From the NCBI GenBank assembly GCA_947652115.1, contig OX393564.1:18003662-18067661 (forward strand): a stretch of DNA of 64,000 nucleotides. Reading direction: 5' to 3'. This DNA comes from Blastomussa wellsi. Lineage: Eukaryota > Cnidaria > Anthozoa > Scleractinia > Plerogyridae. A program made the position numbers and the translations under genes. Of this stretch, positions 1 through 12,136 are shown piece by piece; the first letter of the stretch is position 1, and each line of letters starts with the position of its first letter. A model generated the notes under the pieces. The model saw nothing but the letters and a program-made list of their open reading frames with translations, was not told the origin of the DNA and made no database searches.

Positions 1-428
1 AAAAATGTTAACCAGGTGGAACTCTCTGGACTATAGCCCCCATATTGATATTTGGGGCGACGTTGACGTACGGACGTACGTATTTTGCACGCGCCCGCGA
101 GTCATGCCACTTGCCATTTTGACCGTGGGAGATGAAAGGCACGGTTCTCCTGTTTGTGCTTTGTATACGTGCTTGGTTCTGTTTCTATCGCGTTTATATG
201 GCAAAAATTTTCGCTGTCGGCTGAGTAAAAGTTGACCCTGTTTGATTATTCATAAAGTATTTAAATATTCAAGTCGCCAGTTATCCTTCTACCTTTGAAT
301 TTCTTTCGTTCATTCGATCACTGAAGGCCTTGCGGGATTAAATACTATATTTTAAGCCAAAGTGTTTATATGAGAAAAGTTTGCCCCGCCTGCCAGGTTT
401 ATCCTACCTGCCGAGACGAGACAACTCA

Positions 429-469
429 CCTACCCGAGTTGTCTCGCCCTCCGAGACAACTCGGGTAGG
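429..469. repeat. Perfect 18-bp hairpin inside a small palindromic repeat
   Basis: Arms 429-446 (CCTACCCGAGTTGTCTCG) and 452-469 are perfect inverted repeats around a 5-nt spacer. The surrounding 400-590 stretch holds further copies of GTCTCGG/CCGAGAC, so this is probably a MITE-like insertion in the leader of the BEL/Pao copy. No protein is encoded. Confidence 0.6.
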
Positions 470-1077
470 ATAATGTAAACGGTTGGTAGAATTTTTCAAC
501 GTTTTAGTGAAAGGTTATAATTAGCTCGCTCAGGGTAACTCGGGGGGAGGGTTGTCTCGGGTACCCGAGACCATGTAAATGGGACCCAAGGTGATTCCCT
601 AGTTTTGCACTGCGCATCCTTACTGCGCATAGAAATATGGTGGCCGTAAAAAGGAGCTTCTTCAAAAAGATCCTTAAATGATGATGATGGAAGAGTAAAA
701 GTTAATGAAATTTTCGCTAGGTCGGTTTTCTGACCAAGTTGATTCTTAATGTTTCAAAATTTGTATAACGTATGAAGATGATGATGATGATGATGAAGCG
801 AGTGTCAGTTATTGAGTTCAACTTACCAAGGATGGCCGTTCAACTTGCAGTGCCGGCCATTATATTGACATGTTTTCATTAGTTCTACTTTTCGTTTTTG
901 TTATAAACAGATTAAATCCTAGTATATATTTCATACCCAGTGTGCAGTTTCTAGTTGGTGTTTCTGTAGTTCATCATGTTTTTTATCTGCATTCAGTGGG
1001 ACGTGCAGTCAGATACCTTCCGATTCAAGATAGTTGTGAAGGACCAACCCACAACGAGGACGGGTAATCTTTCTGTC

Positions 1078-1857
1078 ATAAGTTCAATTTATGATCCGCT
1101 GGGATTTGTTGCCCCATTGATTTTGCCTGACAGAATTTCACCCGAAGATTGAACACGCTGGCAAGACCAGCTGCAGGAACGTCCTAAACTGGAACAGTTT
1201 ACATTTTAGAGCCCAAGAACTTTGGCAACATTGTATCCAGCCAACTACACAGCTTTGCAACTGCATCACAAGTGGGATATGGTGCTGTCACATACCTTCG
1301 AGTTGTTCCTGAAGATGGGGATGCCCACTGTGCAGACACCCTAGAAGTCAAAGGAGCTACGTCACGATATTTTGAGTCATTTCTACGACAACCTAAATTA
1401 CCCATTAAATGTAGGAAACCTAAAAATAGTTTGCTAATGACGAAAAACACCAAAGGAGTGATTCTAAAACCAAAAAGGAACAAGGATGGCTGAGGATGGA
1501 AAAGATTGAAACGGATTGGAAATGACGATTTGGAAAAATTCAGGCTAAACTTTTCAAATTGCACCAACGATGACGTAGCTTCTTTAATCACAATTCCTCG
1601 TCTAGAGTTGTCAGCTGCTGTGGTTGCTACGAGATTCAACAAGATGATGCCATGCGAGTTGCACATTGCGACTTATGATGAGTTCTTTTGGTACATGTGT
1701 GTTGAGTTACACTGCAAATCAAGAGAAGCGGTTACAGACCTTCGTCGCGAATAGGATCACAACCATTCATGAAGGATCACGGGCGAACCAATGGAAGTAT
1801 GCTGAAAAAAGTTCTAATCCTGTGGACGATGTGTCAAGAGGACTGAATTCATTCTAA
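1078..1857 (+). pseudogene. BEL/Pao pol fragment, RT connection and RNase H region
   Basis: Translation in shifting frames gives the Pao motif SSIYDPLGFVAPL (about 1078-1130). It then gives the RNase H-like VGYGAVTYLR (about 1270) and, after a 240-bp insertion, ITIPRLELSAA (about 1590) and NPVDDVSRGLNSF (about 1819-1857). In intact BEL/Pao polyproteins this region follows the reverse transcriptase. Frame changes and stops make it non-functional. The same order of motifs is present in the intact element at 29.8-30.5 kb and in copy B at 44.8-45.4 kb. Confidence 0.75.
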
Positions 1858-2979
1858 ACAAGCGTTGGATGAACGGCTTGGATTAACGTACTGCTTGCAA
1901 TTTGCCCGAGAAGCTAGATAGCCTGAAGGAGATCATGGAAGGCATTTGCATCGGCGGAAAGTTCCATCGATAAGCGGATTCTTCAATCACTGAAGGAGAA
2001 CACCACTTTCATTAAAACTTTAGTAGCTTGTGTTGTCGATGAATCACATGAGTTGAAACATGGACCGGTTTAAGGTGAGATGTTGCATATTTGTATGGCA
2101 AATCAAGTTGAAATTGAAATCATTTATTCATTGTGGAGAACTGCGATTATTTAGCGATTGAGGTTTTAAGTGTTGACGGGCCTGCACGACTCCTGCAGTT
2201 CGTAAGAAAAAGATTGTTTAGCCTTTATAGCTTTCAGCTGTTAGCCTAATTTGGTTGTAGGATGAAAGCTGTTTGCTTTGAGGAGAAATTTTTCTATTTT
2301 CTCTCTGTTTTGAGTCCCACACTGATATGATGTCATAATAAGTCTCTTCCAAAAGGTGAGTGTTGTGTTACTTTGTCTCTGTATTTCGTGTTCTATTTTG
2401 GCCATGGGTGAAACCTTTTGCTATGAACCGGAAAAGTTCACATAAGTTCATTATCTTCCAGCAACACGCAAGCAGCAAATCGTTATGAGAAGCAAATAGT
2501 GATATCCTTGCGTTCTTTAGAGATTCGCTCAAAACAAGCCCGAATATTTCTTTCCTCGCAGACGGTTTAAACGAATTCACCCAACATTTTGCTGCTTAAT
2601 TGCCATATGTTAACTTGAGATTTACACGGCAAACTCTACACACGTTGTTGCAATTGTTTTCTTTTTTCGGGCGACCTCTTTTCGCTTTTTCCATTCTTTA
2701 AAGTTCTATAACCGTTTTACGTTCTGTCATTTTCTCGCACAGAAAGGCAAAAAAACAAGACATTCGATAACCCATTGGCGCCTACAGACTTTGCCGCAAA
2801 TTGATTGGATCATTTTGACAGCTTTGCATTTCACAGTTGACTGGGTTTCGCATATTTAATTAAGGGGCGGAATGAAGAAAACATGTAATAGCGTCCTTGC
2901 AGGCGTCCTCCTTCCGCTCGCCTCGCGCGCTGGTTTTTTCCCCATCTCCCTCCCCTTCGGACGCCTGCCACGCAGGCTA

Positions 2980-3530
2980 GAGGAAGAATAAGGCACGTAC
3001 CCATTGAAAAGGAACAAAAGCACCCTGCATGTGTTACTTCCGAAGGAACTCCATGCTGTAGATCTTATGATCAGGCACTACCATTTGCTTTCTGGGAATT
3101 CTGGTCAAGAATATGTGCTCTCGTTGATCAGGAAGAGTTTCTGGTTTACAAAAGGAAGAGTGGCCGTTAGAAGAGTTGTAAACCGTTGATTCGGTTGCAG
3201 AAGAAGACAGGCACCAACAGGCGTTCGGAAGATGGCGGATCTTACTGCCTGGCAAACCCCCATTCAGTTTTGTGGGAGTCGATTGCTTTGGTTCGTTCTG
3301 GATCAAGAGAGCTAGGAGTCAAGTTAAACGTTGCGGTGTGTTGTTTACGTGTTTGGTCAGCGGAGAAATACAGATAGAAGTTGCTCAGAGTATAAACAGT
3401 GATGCGTTCGTTAATTCTATGCGTCGCTTCAGAGCAAGACGAGGTGTCCCTGACACCATGAGATCGGACAATGGTTCAAATTTTGTCAGCCGAGGCAAGG
3501 ATCTCCGTGAATCATCAGATAACAACTTAC
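2980..3530 (+). pseudogene. BEL/Pao integrase fragment
   Basis: The zinc-binding N-terminal part (HVLLPKELHAVDLMIRHYH, about 3028-3090) is followed by GVDCFGSFW (first catalytic Asp, about 3275). Then come FVNSMRRFRARRGVPDTMRS and DNGSNFVS (second Asp, about 3460-3490). Several frameshifts separate the pieces and similarity stops near 3530, before the DUF5641 C-terminal domain. The same stretch in copy B is split between about 45.86-46.23 kb and 56.58-56.70 kb. Confidence 0.75.
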
Positions 3531-3689
3531 AACAACACAAGCTTTATTACCAAATTAAACTTAATTTACATTCACAGTTTCACGTGTTATGTTGGCGTTT
3601 CCAGTCTTGTCGGGAAGGGGTATTTGGACAAAAAGATTATGCGAGAACTAGATCAATTTGCTATTTACTACGTCCGCACCAATCCGGAT

Positions 3690-4320
3690 AAATTTGAAAA
3701 AGCAACTGTTTTTCTTGGGATTGGCCTTCCGTCCACACTAAAATGGCGTTTTCGGTCACCGTAAACGGAACTTCTTGAAAACGCTGTCCAAAGTGGATAA
3801 ATTTGAAAACGCTGGCTAGTTGTGTTAGTGTACGCGACGAAATTTTTTTGAAAACGCTGACATAATTCACACATTTACGTTTATCCAGCAAGCATTGTTC
3901 ATATTTACGTAATACATGTAATGTAACGAGGCCTCTGTATCTGTATCTGTTAGTTTGTGTCGACCTTGCCATGACAAAGACCAGAAACTAGTTGGCAAAA
4001 GAACACAAGGATTTACATAATATATAGATTTAGCCAAGCCTAAAAGCGGAGCTCCGTGTTTTTGCTGGTTCTAAATAATTTCTGAAATTGCGTGCTGAAA
4101 TCCTGCCAGAAGCAAAAAAAAAAAAAACAGACCTGAGCCCGCGATAAATGAAAACAATACCTGGTCAACGGTTAACTTCAAAAAATACGTGACCTCCAAG
4201 AGTACTAAATCTGAGCCCGCGATCTGGTCATGTGATACTGGTCAGCGGATATCTTCTTTTGACAGCTGTCAATTGTCCATAACATGGCAGAGATGTAAGC
4301 TTATGCATGGTTACCTTTAA
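3690..4320. other. Non-coding repeat-like stretch
   Basis: This lies between the last integrase similarity and the right terminal repeat of copy A. It contains several spaced copies of 'gaaaacgctg' (about 3745-3860), as in decayed non-autonomous DNA transposons, and a 12-nt A run at about 4117. No reading frame resembles a known protein. Confidence 0.35.
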
Positions 4321-5019
4321 AAATGTTAACTAGGTCGAACTCTCTGGACTATGGCCGCCATATTGACATTTGGGGCGACGTCGTCGAACGGACGTACGTA
4401 CGTACGCGCCCGCGAGTCATGCCGCTTGCCATTTTGACCATGAGAAATGAAAGGCATGGCTTTCCTGTTATTAAAAGGAAGAGGGTTTGTATCAACACAA
4501 GGTCACCTTTAGCCATTTTACAGAACTGTAAAATGGCCTATTTTATGAACCATTCTGTAAATCCCATACATTCTCTATAAAAAAAATGTAAATGTATGCA
4601 CACAAACACTCCCTGTGGCTTCGGCAGTATTTCTGCATACAAACGCCTCTAATTTCAATAGGAACAATAGGGACAACATTCAATTGGGGACAACACCAAT
4701 CTCTCGATTTGAATATTAATTAAACGTATCGAAGATTTCGGTCAAACGTCGGAAGAGTGTTGCTATTGCGGCTCAGTCCAACGAAACTTCATGGAGAGTG
4801 AAACAGTAAAAGGTAAAAGAACACATGTTGAAGTATAGCGGGGATACACGTGCTTGGGTCCAACGCCAAGACGTGCCTGTGTCTCGGATCTCCGGACTGA
4901 AGAATTGATGTTTTTAAGTCCTAAAGCTTTGAAAATTTAATTGACCAGAATCCAGCCACAAAACTGATTATTGCCAGCAAGCTCAAATATGATTTCCCAA
5001 ATGCAAAAAGCAAACAACC

Positions 5020-5150
5020 TTAAAGCTATATAATTTGGTTTTATCAACTGGGTTGATAATGTCAATTGGCCACCGTAAAGAGATTCAAGAGCTGACATTT
5101 CGAGCGTTAGCCCTTCGTCGGAGCGAATGGCGGGCGAAGAAAATGATTTA
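5020..5150 (+). repeat. Penelope-like LTR-type repeat fragment
   Basis: The stretch from 'tatataatttggttttatc' through 'gagattcaagagctgacatt' to 'cgagcgttagcccttcgtc' resembles the terminal repeats of Penelope-like elements in marine invertebrates (established pattern, recalled rather than searched). Its first 60 bp recur at about 34778-34840 inside the Crypton. Confidence 0.4.
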
Positions 5151-5569
5151 AGTGGAAGCAAAATGGAGCAAATTTTCCAAACGCTAAAACAAACTGGACG
5201 CTATCGAAGAAGTATCAATAAGCTAATGAGAAAACTTTGACAGAGAGTTAACCGAGATCATAGTTAATTAACTATGCCGAGATGGACAAATCTTTAGCGT
5301 CGCTCAGGTGTGAACAACATGCCTTAAAGCCAAAGTCAGAGCGCAGTTCGCTAGAATAATGAATTCTTTGAAGCTTGAGAAATTTATCGCAGAAATTTAG
5401 AAATCGGAAGTCTGTGTTTAGAGGTGTATAGCAGGCGGGGAACATGACATTTGCAGGAATTCCAGAAAGCGAACAACTGAAGCAAATTGAAATGAAAGAA
5501 GTCTTAATGGAATGCACATCGCGACGTAGAATAGAGTGCTAATGTATTCTTTGTGTAGCAAAACGGTGG

Positions 5570-6630
5570 TGAATTCAGTGATATACATGTACCTAAAGGG
5601 GTAGAATGCAAGCTTCCAAATACAGTAGACCATTCTATCGTGACGACGATTAATTCAAAAGAGGAGTGACTTGTTGGTGTGAAGTGTGCCTGCCATGAAC
5701 TGTAATAACTTCTTGTGTTGTAAAACCTATCGTAAATTGTCAGCCGGAATATATAGACTGGACTCTGGACTGGGCTAAAACTATTTTTATTTAATTATTA
5801 AACGTAAGTGAAAGTACAAGTGATTTAGGAAATCTGCGCGTAATCATGTTGTGCTGAATATGCCGCTGTCACCTTGTTTCGTGTGTGCGCTATCTAAGGA
5901 ATGTTAGGAACGAGGACTGCAGAATAAGCTGTAAAGAAAGACTTGCGCCCCAGAACCTGTTCAATAAATAGGATTTTTCGAAAAAAAAAATAAGCTTATA
6001 TTATATTTAAACTGAAAGAGATGGGTTCCTTATTTCCTTCCAATATTTTATTTCCATTATTTTACCGACCACTCCTACAGGTCCGTCGTTCTGAAAGAAA
6101 GTATTTTTGTTGATAAATAAATATTTTCACTTCTTATCACGCAAACGTTCAAATTTCACACGAAACCACGTTGATTTGATGAAGTCAAATGTTGTATTGT
6201 AGTGATAATGCTAAAAGGGTCAGTTTATTCCGATGCATGGTGGATTGCGCTGCATTACTGATAATCGTCGTCACGGTAGAATGGTCTATTTGGAAGCTTG
6301 CATTCTACCCTTTTAGGTACATGTATATCACAGAGCTAAAGAAAATGAAAACACATGAAACAACATTGCAGCGGTATATTCGGCCCGACCTTGAAACTCA
6401 GAATAGCATCCCAACTTAACATGAAAACAATGGTTAAAATATTTAAGGTTCTATTTCCCTAAAATGATCTTTTAATGACATTAACAAATGAAATTTTTTT
6501 GCCACCGGATTAATTAATGTTTAGTTGAATATTAATTTCGTTTAGTAATAATTAACTTCTTTTAATAATTGAATAAAAATAGTTTTTCATTCCAATCCAG
6601 AGGCCAGTCCAAAGTCCAGTCTTACACGCC
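5570..6630. repeat. Nested inverted-repeat element, no coding
   Basis: The sequence near 5575-5660 (gtagaatgcaagcttccaa...) is found inverted at about 6255-6345. The stretch at about 5755-5815 (ctggactctggactgggct, then an AT-rich part) is found inverted at about 6545-6625. The two nested pairs suggest a fold-back or MITE-type transposon with a decayed centre. Duplication ends were not resolved and no ORF is recognisable. Confidence 0.5.
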
Positions 6631-6879
6631 TATCGCAAATTCTAATGACACATTGTCGTAATATATGCAATCACCGACAAGTATTACAATTTACAACTTT
6701 CATTACAATTTTCCGCAGGTATTTCAATTTGCGACGTTATTACATTTCACGACATAACATGAGTGCCTGTTGATTAAAGATCCTTTTCCGAGACCTTTGT
6801 CGAAATGCAAGACTTTGTCTACCCCCAGGCCAATTTTACTCAGAAATAAAAAAGTTTTTACTGATCACATGAACTAAGC

Positions 6880-7115
6880 CATTACAAGGACGGATATCAT
6901 TTATAGTATTCTCTTGAGGTAAATGCCTCTCTGAAACTGACCATAAGAGGCCTTCCCTTTTTTGCATAAATTTATGATATAATTTTGATAACTTATTTTG
7001 CAAACTTTTGTGTGCCACACACTACAACCAAGACCGTTTTTTTTTCGGGGGGGGGGGGGGGGGTATGGCCCTTGCACATAAAAGCCTGAGGGTAGGTAGC
7101 GTTCGGTGACAATAA
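6880..7115 (+). repeat. Interspersed repeat with poly-G tract, copy 1
   Basis: About 235 bp, including 'ttataatatgctcttgagg'-type sequence, an 'aggccttcc' box, a long G run near 7046-7062 and 'gcctgagggtaggtagc'. It recurs in the same orientation at about 57950-58195. No coding capacity is seen; the family is unknown. Confidence 0.55.
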
Positions 7116-7339
7116 AAATTGATGCACTGCCATTTAGAAAGGAAGTATCTAGACTCTAGTTCAATCATTAAATTATATAATCGAGGCAATATCAAGACTC
7201 ATTCATAAATCCCACCGTTCGACATAGCCGTTATGATTATGTATTTTCTGTTGTTACAGATTTATTGACATACGTTTTCTCCTGGGAGGGAAAAGATACA
7301 AACCAGACTTGAATCTGAAATGTAATGATAGTTTCACAT

Positions 7340-7600
7340 GCCAGTGCTTTCTTTCTTAACAGAAGATATACGACGCGCCATTTGTTTCAACGCGTTGCTG
7401 ATCATCGATACTCTGCCATTGGTCGCCACCTGAGAGATGACCATGGGAACATTGACTTACTCAACGAGAGCCAGTTTAGAATGCTTAAAAAATGTGGCAC
7501 GAAATGGGATTGTCTTGTTTATGAAATGCTGTACATAAGAACAATAAGACCCAATTTAAACACCCAGAGCGACTCCATCAGGGCCAAACTCTTTGTTTAA
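7340..7600 (+). pseudogene. Penelope-like element, C-terminal GIY-YIG endonuclease fragment
   Basis: The frame reads HLFQRVADHRYSAIGRHLRD, then FRMLKKCGTKWDCLVYEML and a terminal QSDSIRAKLFV before the stop. This matches the C-terminal end of Penelope-like retroelement proteins, which carry a GIY-YIG endonuclease after the reverse transcriptase. Only about 85 residues remain; no RT lies upstream, so this is a 5'-truncated copy. The downstream sequence with 'ggaaacgtcgaaacgtc' (about 7683) is probably the element's 3' repeat. Confidence 0.65.
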
Positions 7601-8281
7601 CTTTTAATGCCTTTTAATTTATTCACCGCCTCACTATATATACTAGATTTTATTATTCTACTTTTACTTGATAATGACGTTCTGGAAACGTCGAAACGTC
7701 GTGTCATGCTTTCTAATATTTTATCGCAGATTTTTATCGTCAGAAGAATTTCTAATGACCTTTTTAGAGTGTGAAAAGAGATAATACTTTACTGAATATC
7801 CAAATTCGTTAGAAAAATTTACTTTGCTTCTTATTTACCCGCAAGCACTACATCAGCTTATTGCAAGCTTGCATCCTGTCTAATAACACAAGAAACGAAA
7901 AGTACACATCGTCCATTTCACTAACAAATCGATCAAGGATTGGGTATCTCCACCAAAGGGGTGGACGATTAGATTATTGATTCGGGGTTAAATGAATTTT
8001 AGCTGCTTGATAGTTTTTTAGCCTTCCAGCACTGCAGGCTAAGGTTAAAATTATTTTCAACCATCATGGATGGCATGTATATGTAAAGAAATTCTCAAGC
8101 TACACGCATATGGATAGTCGAAATCATGGCCTATCAAAACTCTATTTTAAAAGCAGCAATACGTTATTCTACAAAGTTTCCGTGTCTTTCCTTAATAGCA
8201 CAAAAGTTGGCTCCACAAATGAGTATAGAAAAAAATTGCGTCACAATCGTGGGTTCTCCCAGCTATTCTTAAGTTAGAAAA

Positions 8282-8308
8282 GGCACGAAGTAGGGTCTAC
8301 TTCGTGCC
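8282..8308. repeat. Perfect 12-bp hairpin
   Basis: GGCACGAAGTAG and its exact reverse complement are separated by three bases. It lies upstream of the first coding exon of the sulfotransferase-like gene. It could be a relic of a palindromic transposon or a structured element in the 5' region; nothing decides between these. Confidence 0.4.
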
Positions 8309-8485
8309 GACTCTAACCAAACCTTTTTGAGCGTGACATGTCCTTGATGTATTGTGTTTGTTTGTACAAAGGGCATTTGGGTTTTCTGTAAAATTGAACT
8401 GTATTATATCAATCTTTGGAGTGAAATGTTTTAAAATACTTTATTTCATCTTTTTTTTTGGTCATTTTCAGAAAGAATTTAAAAG

Positions 8486-8669
8486 ATGAGATCTTCTCTG
8501 TTGCTTGCAGCAAGTTGGGTTATCTTCCTTTTTGTGTTGCTCATCATCATTAACAGCATAGAATTTGGAGATTACAAACCTGTACCAGAAACCCGCCGAT
8601 TGAAACAAAATGTCAGTTCCGAAAGGAAAACGTCGTCTACTCAAACAACAACGTCGATTAAACAAACCG
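8486..8669 (+). CDS. Sulfotransferase-like protein, exon 1 (membrane anchor)
   Basis: First coding exon of a four-exon, 365-residue protein. The ATG at 8486 is preceded by a likely acceptor (ttttcag, about 8465-8471), so a 5' UTR exon may lie upstream. Residues 7-26 (LAASWVIFLFVLLIIINS) are a hydrophobic signal anchor following a short basic N-terminus. This is the type II topology of Golgi sulfotransferases. The rest is a Ser/Thr-rich stem. The exon ends at a consensus donor (gtaagt at 8670) in phase 1, matching exon 2. The role is inferred from the whole gene: transfer of sulfate from PAPS to a carbohydrate or protein acceptor in the Golgi lumen. The acceptor is unknown. Confidence 0.8.
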
Positions 8670-9089
8670 GTAAGTAACCGGTAATTAAAGCAACTTCTTT
8701 TAGAGCAGGTTTAACTGCGTCCACGGGTTGAGTATTAAAGGAACCTCGGCTCTCGAGACAAGTCGACGTTAAAGGGACACTGTCCAGCCTGATATATTAT
8801 GGCCCATAGCTTGCTGTAATAGTGCTTTATTGTCTTGCAATAAAAAGAGAAAATGCTAAAAGTGGTAAAAGCAAAGAAATATGGGAAAAATTATTAAAAG
8901 ATTCAAAATTGCACCGGAGTTTCAGCTTTGATTTCTGGACATCCTGTCAAGAAATCAATTTTGATGAATTGCAATGCACTTCCATCCTTGAATCATGTAC
9001 TACCAAAATACCTGTTCTATCTTGTTCTGTGGAATCTTTTTGTGAAATTTATTCGTGTATTTGGTGGCATTTGACAATAGTAGACTAAT

Positions 9090-9305
9090 AGTATTTCTAC
9101 TCCACCATGGATGTGTCCATTGCCAGTGTTACCCCTAGAAGTTAAATAATCGGCGCCCATCTCTTTTACACGTGGCTGAAGAGAGGCTATTGGTGCAGTG
9201 TCTTTCCTAAGAAAGCTGCGCAGTGCTTCCTAAAGATTGAATCCGTACCACTTGATCCGGAGACCAGCACAGTAACCATTAGGCCACCCGCCTTCCCTTG
9301 TCTCA
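9090..9305 (-). repeat. tRNA-derived SINE-like repeat in intron 1
   Basis: Read on the minus strand, about 9305-9200 begins GGGAAGGCGGGTGGCCTAA, then TGGTTACTGTGCTGGTCTCC, and later GGATTCAATC. That resembles a tRNA A box followed by a degraded B box. The position and lack of coding suggest a SINE rather than a working tRNA. The remaining part of intron 1 shows nothing recognisable. Confidence 0.4.
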
Positions 9306-9510
9306 TAAACCTGTTCCGATACTAGTGGAATTCAGTGGGAAGGTAGTGTAAGCCACTGCACATCTTACCTCTTTTTTGGAAAGAGCTGGTGCATGCCGAG
9401 ATATTTTATAGTGCTATAGTTTACCCGCACAGTTATATGCAAATCCTCAAATTTGTGAGGGGATAATTAAAAAGGTCTTAGAAAGTTGTTAAATTGCTTT
9501 CTCGTTGCAG

Positions 9511-9881
9511 AGGAGACGGCTTACCTTTCTCCTGCCGAGAATCTTTTCAAACTGTACGATCGAGTGGAGACATTTGTGATGTTCATTGGATATGGTCGCA
9601 GTCGTCACAGCTTAGTGGGCGCCATATTGGACGCACACCCAGAAATAATTATTCCACACGAGTACAATGTGCTTGGGCGTTGGCAAGAGTTCCAATCACC
9701 AATCCTCATAAGTAAAAACCTGCAAAAATATGTTCTATTTTATGGCCTTCATCAGCGGTCCATGGAACAAGCTATGTTTGGAATTCGAGCCAATAACTCT
9801 CTCCTGACTAGTGAGTCGAACGTAGTATACACGTACAATGTTCCTGGTTTATGGCAGGGAGGATATAAAGACAGAATAAAG
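9511..9881 (+). CDS. Sulfotransferase-like protein, exon 2 (PAPS-binding loop)
   Basis: Residues 62-185. The acceptor is ctcgttgcag and the donor is aaag|gtaacc; phase 1 in, phase 0 out. Residues about 86-101 read FIGYGRSRHSLVGAIL followed by DAHPEI. This corresponds to the 5'-phosphosulfate-binding loop and following helix of membrane sulfotransferases (usual form G-x-x-R-S-G-x-S/T). Here a second Arg replaces the usual Gly (GRSRHS). The downstream intron (9882-40386, about 30.5 kb) is unusually long because a Polinton and other elements lie in it. Confidence 0.8.
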
Positions 9882-10051
9882 GTAACCTTTTCCTTTGGGG
9901 TGGGGTGTTAGGTCTGAGATGTCAAATTAAGCTAGTCTCACTCTTCGCTCATGTTTTACAGCTGTAGACAATCGTCGCAAATATTACGTAGGCCACTCCC
10001 AACCAACCTAAACTGATATTTCATGCTAAATATGAAATTAAATACATCTCA

Positions 10052-10190
10052 TTAACCAGGCGCGAGGGCCATGATGGGAGAATGTCGGCCTGAGATGTTG
10101 ACAGTTAGGACTGAGCGCAGCGAGGTCCGTACAGTGCAGATCAAGGGCCGATATCCTCCCAGTACGATCACGAGATAGCTTGGGTAATAA
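10052..10190. repeat. Palindromic MITE (TTAACC family)
   Basis: An imperfect inverted repeat begins attaaccaggcgcgagggcc and ends ...cacgagatagcttgggtaat. It resembles the elements at 11358-11489 and 44522-44677 in size, ends and GC-rich arms. Non-coding; it lies in sulfotransferase intron 2. Confidence 0.55.
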
Positions 10191-10859
10191 AAGATTTATC
10201 ACATAACTGAAGGCATTTTTATAGACAGACGCATGCAGCGTATGTGAGGGTTTTCATGTCAGTTTTGTAAGTCATTTCAATCCTCAAATCGCGCGCGGGA
10301 TCATTCGGGACAAATACCAGGTCCCGTACAGTGTGTTATTGCATTATGCTAGAAATTAGGCTAAAAATTACAATTTAATTTACTGTAGTATCGTAACTTC
10401 ATTTCATGAATGTCTCCGAGTTTGATGGCACAAAACAACAGTTTGATTTAGTCTTGTCTTCTTCCTCGGAGAGTTGTGATCTATTACAGTTAAACGTACC
10501 GAAGCGTTCCCGGCCTTAATGGGACCCTTCTTAATGTAATAAAGAGTTAACTGATTTCGTTAGCAGACTGAATAACCCATTAGTGAAATTAATCGATTCA
10601 ATAATCGATTGTTAATTGTATTAATGAACATATCTCTAATATTCAAATTGATACCGCCCTTCCCTTCTACGTTGAACTAGCTGCAAATTCTCCTTCACTT
10701 ATATGCCAAATACACTTCCCCGAATAAGATTGCTACCTTGACATTGCTGGAAAGCTTGCGCGCTCTAGTAAACCTGAGATCTAAGCTGGCTGGCTGGACC
10801 TCTTTTAAAAAGGTCCCGGTACGGTCACCCATGTCAGACACGCCGAGACCTAGAGATCA

Positions 10860-11225
10860 GAGAAAAAGCAATCTACTTGTCCTCCAGGTAAGGGGTTTTG
10901 CATAGGGATATCAACGGTTCCCTGACGTGTAAAAATGCTCTTGTTACGGAAACAGCAACTAGTAACTTGGCATCAGTGCAGGATGACATTCCAGAATTCT
11001 TCAAGGGCGTGAATAACGACAGGAATCCTGAGGGAAAACGGAAGTGGGGCCGCCAAAGGATCCAGTGGTGGCGGACGTCGGAGAAGGAATGAAAAAGATG
11101 GGGAATACCCACCTGGACCAACATTCGAGTCATGGAGAAAGACCGCCTGTTTCAGAAGGATTATGTTGCTGCCATACATTCCACCCAGCGAAAGGGGCAT
11201 GAGTGAGTGAGTGAGCGAGTGAGTG
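10860..11225 (+). mobile_element. Likely non-LTR retrotransposon 3' end with (TGAG)n tail
   Basis: A degenerate coding-like stretch ends in frame with MEKDRLFQKDYVAAIHSTQR and KGHE, followed at once by a tGAGTGAGTGAG microsatellite. This is the arrangement of several LINE 3' ends. The last 130 bp and the flanking sequence to about 11310 are duplicated at about 60880-61020. The exact LINE clade is not determined. Confidence 0.45.
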
Positions 11226-11357
11226 CAAATACAAAAAACACCAAATATGTCGCGCTGTTAGTGATTTCTGTTACTTTCTGTATGTCGTTCAATTCCAGTA
11301 AAACAACAATTTTCTCCGAAAATGACAAATCAAGTTTATTGTTTAATACTTAGCTCT

Positions 11358-11489
11358 TATTAACCGAGCGGGAGGTCTGTATGGGAGAATCTTGACCGAG
11401 GTCTTGAGTACAGACCGAACGCAGTGAGGTCTGTACTCACGACCGAGGTCAAGATTCTCCCATACAGACCGTCTAAGCTCGGTCAATAA
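11358..11489. repeat. Palindromic MITE (TTAACC family)
   Basis: Nearly perfect inverted repeat: ttaaccgagcgggaggtctg on the left and its complement (cagaccgtctaagctcggtc) on the right, with a second inner palindrome. Non-coding, in intron 2. Confidence 0.65.
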
Positions 11490-12136
11490 GATGTTTATTA
11501 TATAGCCAAACGGAAACTTCAATTTTCTAAATAACGACTTCGTTCTCACTGACGTTTCGTTTGCGAACGGCGATGAGCTGAACTTATCTTGCCAAGCTTT
11601 TTTAATATTCCATTTAGTATTTTTAGACAAAAAGGAGACAATATGTTCCTGTTTTGTTTGTAACTTTCTGACCCCAAAATGCAACTGGTCTAGATGCCGG
11701 TCTAGATGGGAAAATCTAGACCGCGGTCAATATCGATTTTAGCCAATCAAATTCGTGAATTCGTTATTTTCCAGTCCACGTGAAACACGGCCATATAATA
11801 AACTACAAGAAGGCCTGGAAAAGGTTGAAATGTTGCATGCATATCGACAGCAGATAACAAATTTGACGTGAATGTTTTTGAATAATTGTAAAAAGTATTA
11901 TTTGATTGAAATGGCAAACATCAATAGGAAAAATCGTTGCAAGAACAATGGAAGAAATAATTTTCTTAAAACTAGTTAGCATTCTATTATAATGAAATAA
12001 ATTATTACATAAATACTGATGAAATACCAGGATTTTTCTCTTTACTAAAATATCTTATCTTCATCGAGCACCGTGAGGATACTACTTTTATAATTCACAT
12101 GTAAAGATATTGGAGTCGTCATAGTTACGAGCACAA

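Larger units (their letters stand above)
1..4470 (+). mobile_element. Degenerate BEL/Pao retrotransposon, copy A
   Basis: An old BEL/Pao element whose coding parts are recognisable only as fragments (about 1078-1857 and 2980-3530). A stretch at 1-235 recurs at about 4320-4470 in the same orientation: 'aactctctggactat', then a GC-rich part with 'gcgcccgcgagtcatgcc'. These look like decayed terminal repeats. The leader at about 620-850 is also found at 43090-43300 in a second copy, which confirms one family. Relative to copy B it carries an insertion at about 1347-1590 and another somewhere between about 2000 and 2977. The exact LTR ends (TG..CA, duplication) were not resolved. The family assignment rests on the RNase H and integrase fragments. 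Confidence 0.6.

Noticed and set aside
1199..1666. 155-codon minus-strand frame
   Set aside because: Antisense to recognisable BEL/Pao RNase H fragments; no domain.
7683..7735. Hammerhead ribozyme in the Penelope-like 3' repeat
   Set aside because: GAAA and GTC boxes occur but I could not assemble the CUGANGA core and three stems.
8822..9088. 88-codon frame in sulfotransferase intron 1
   Set aside because: No known family, no splice evidence; probably chance.
9200..9305. tRNA gene on the minus strand
   Set aside because: A-box-like start but the B box is degraded and no cloverleaf closes; better explained as SINE.
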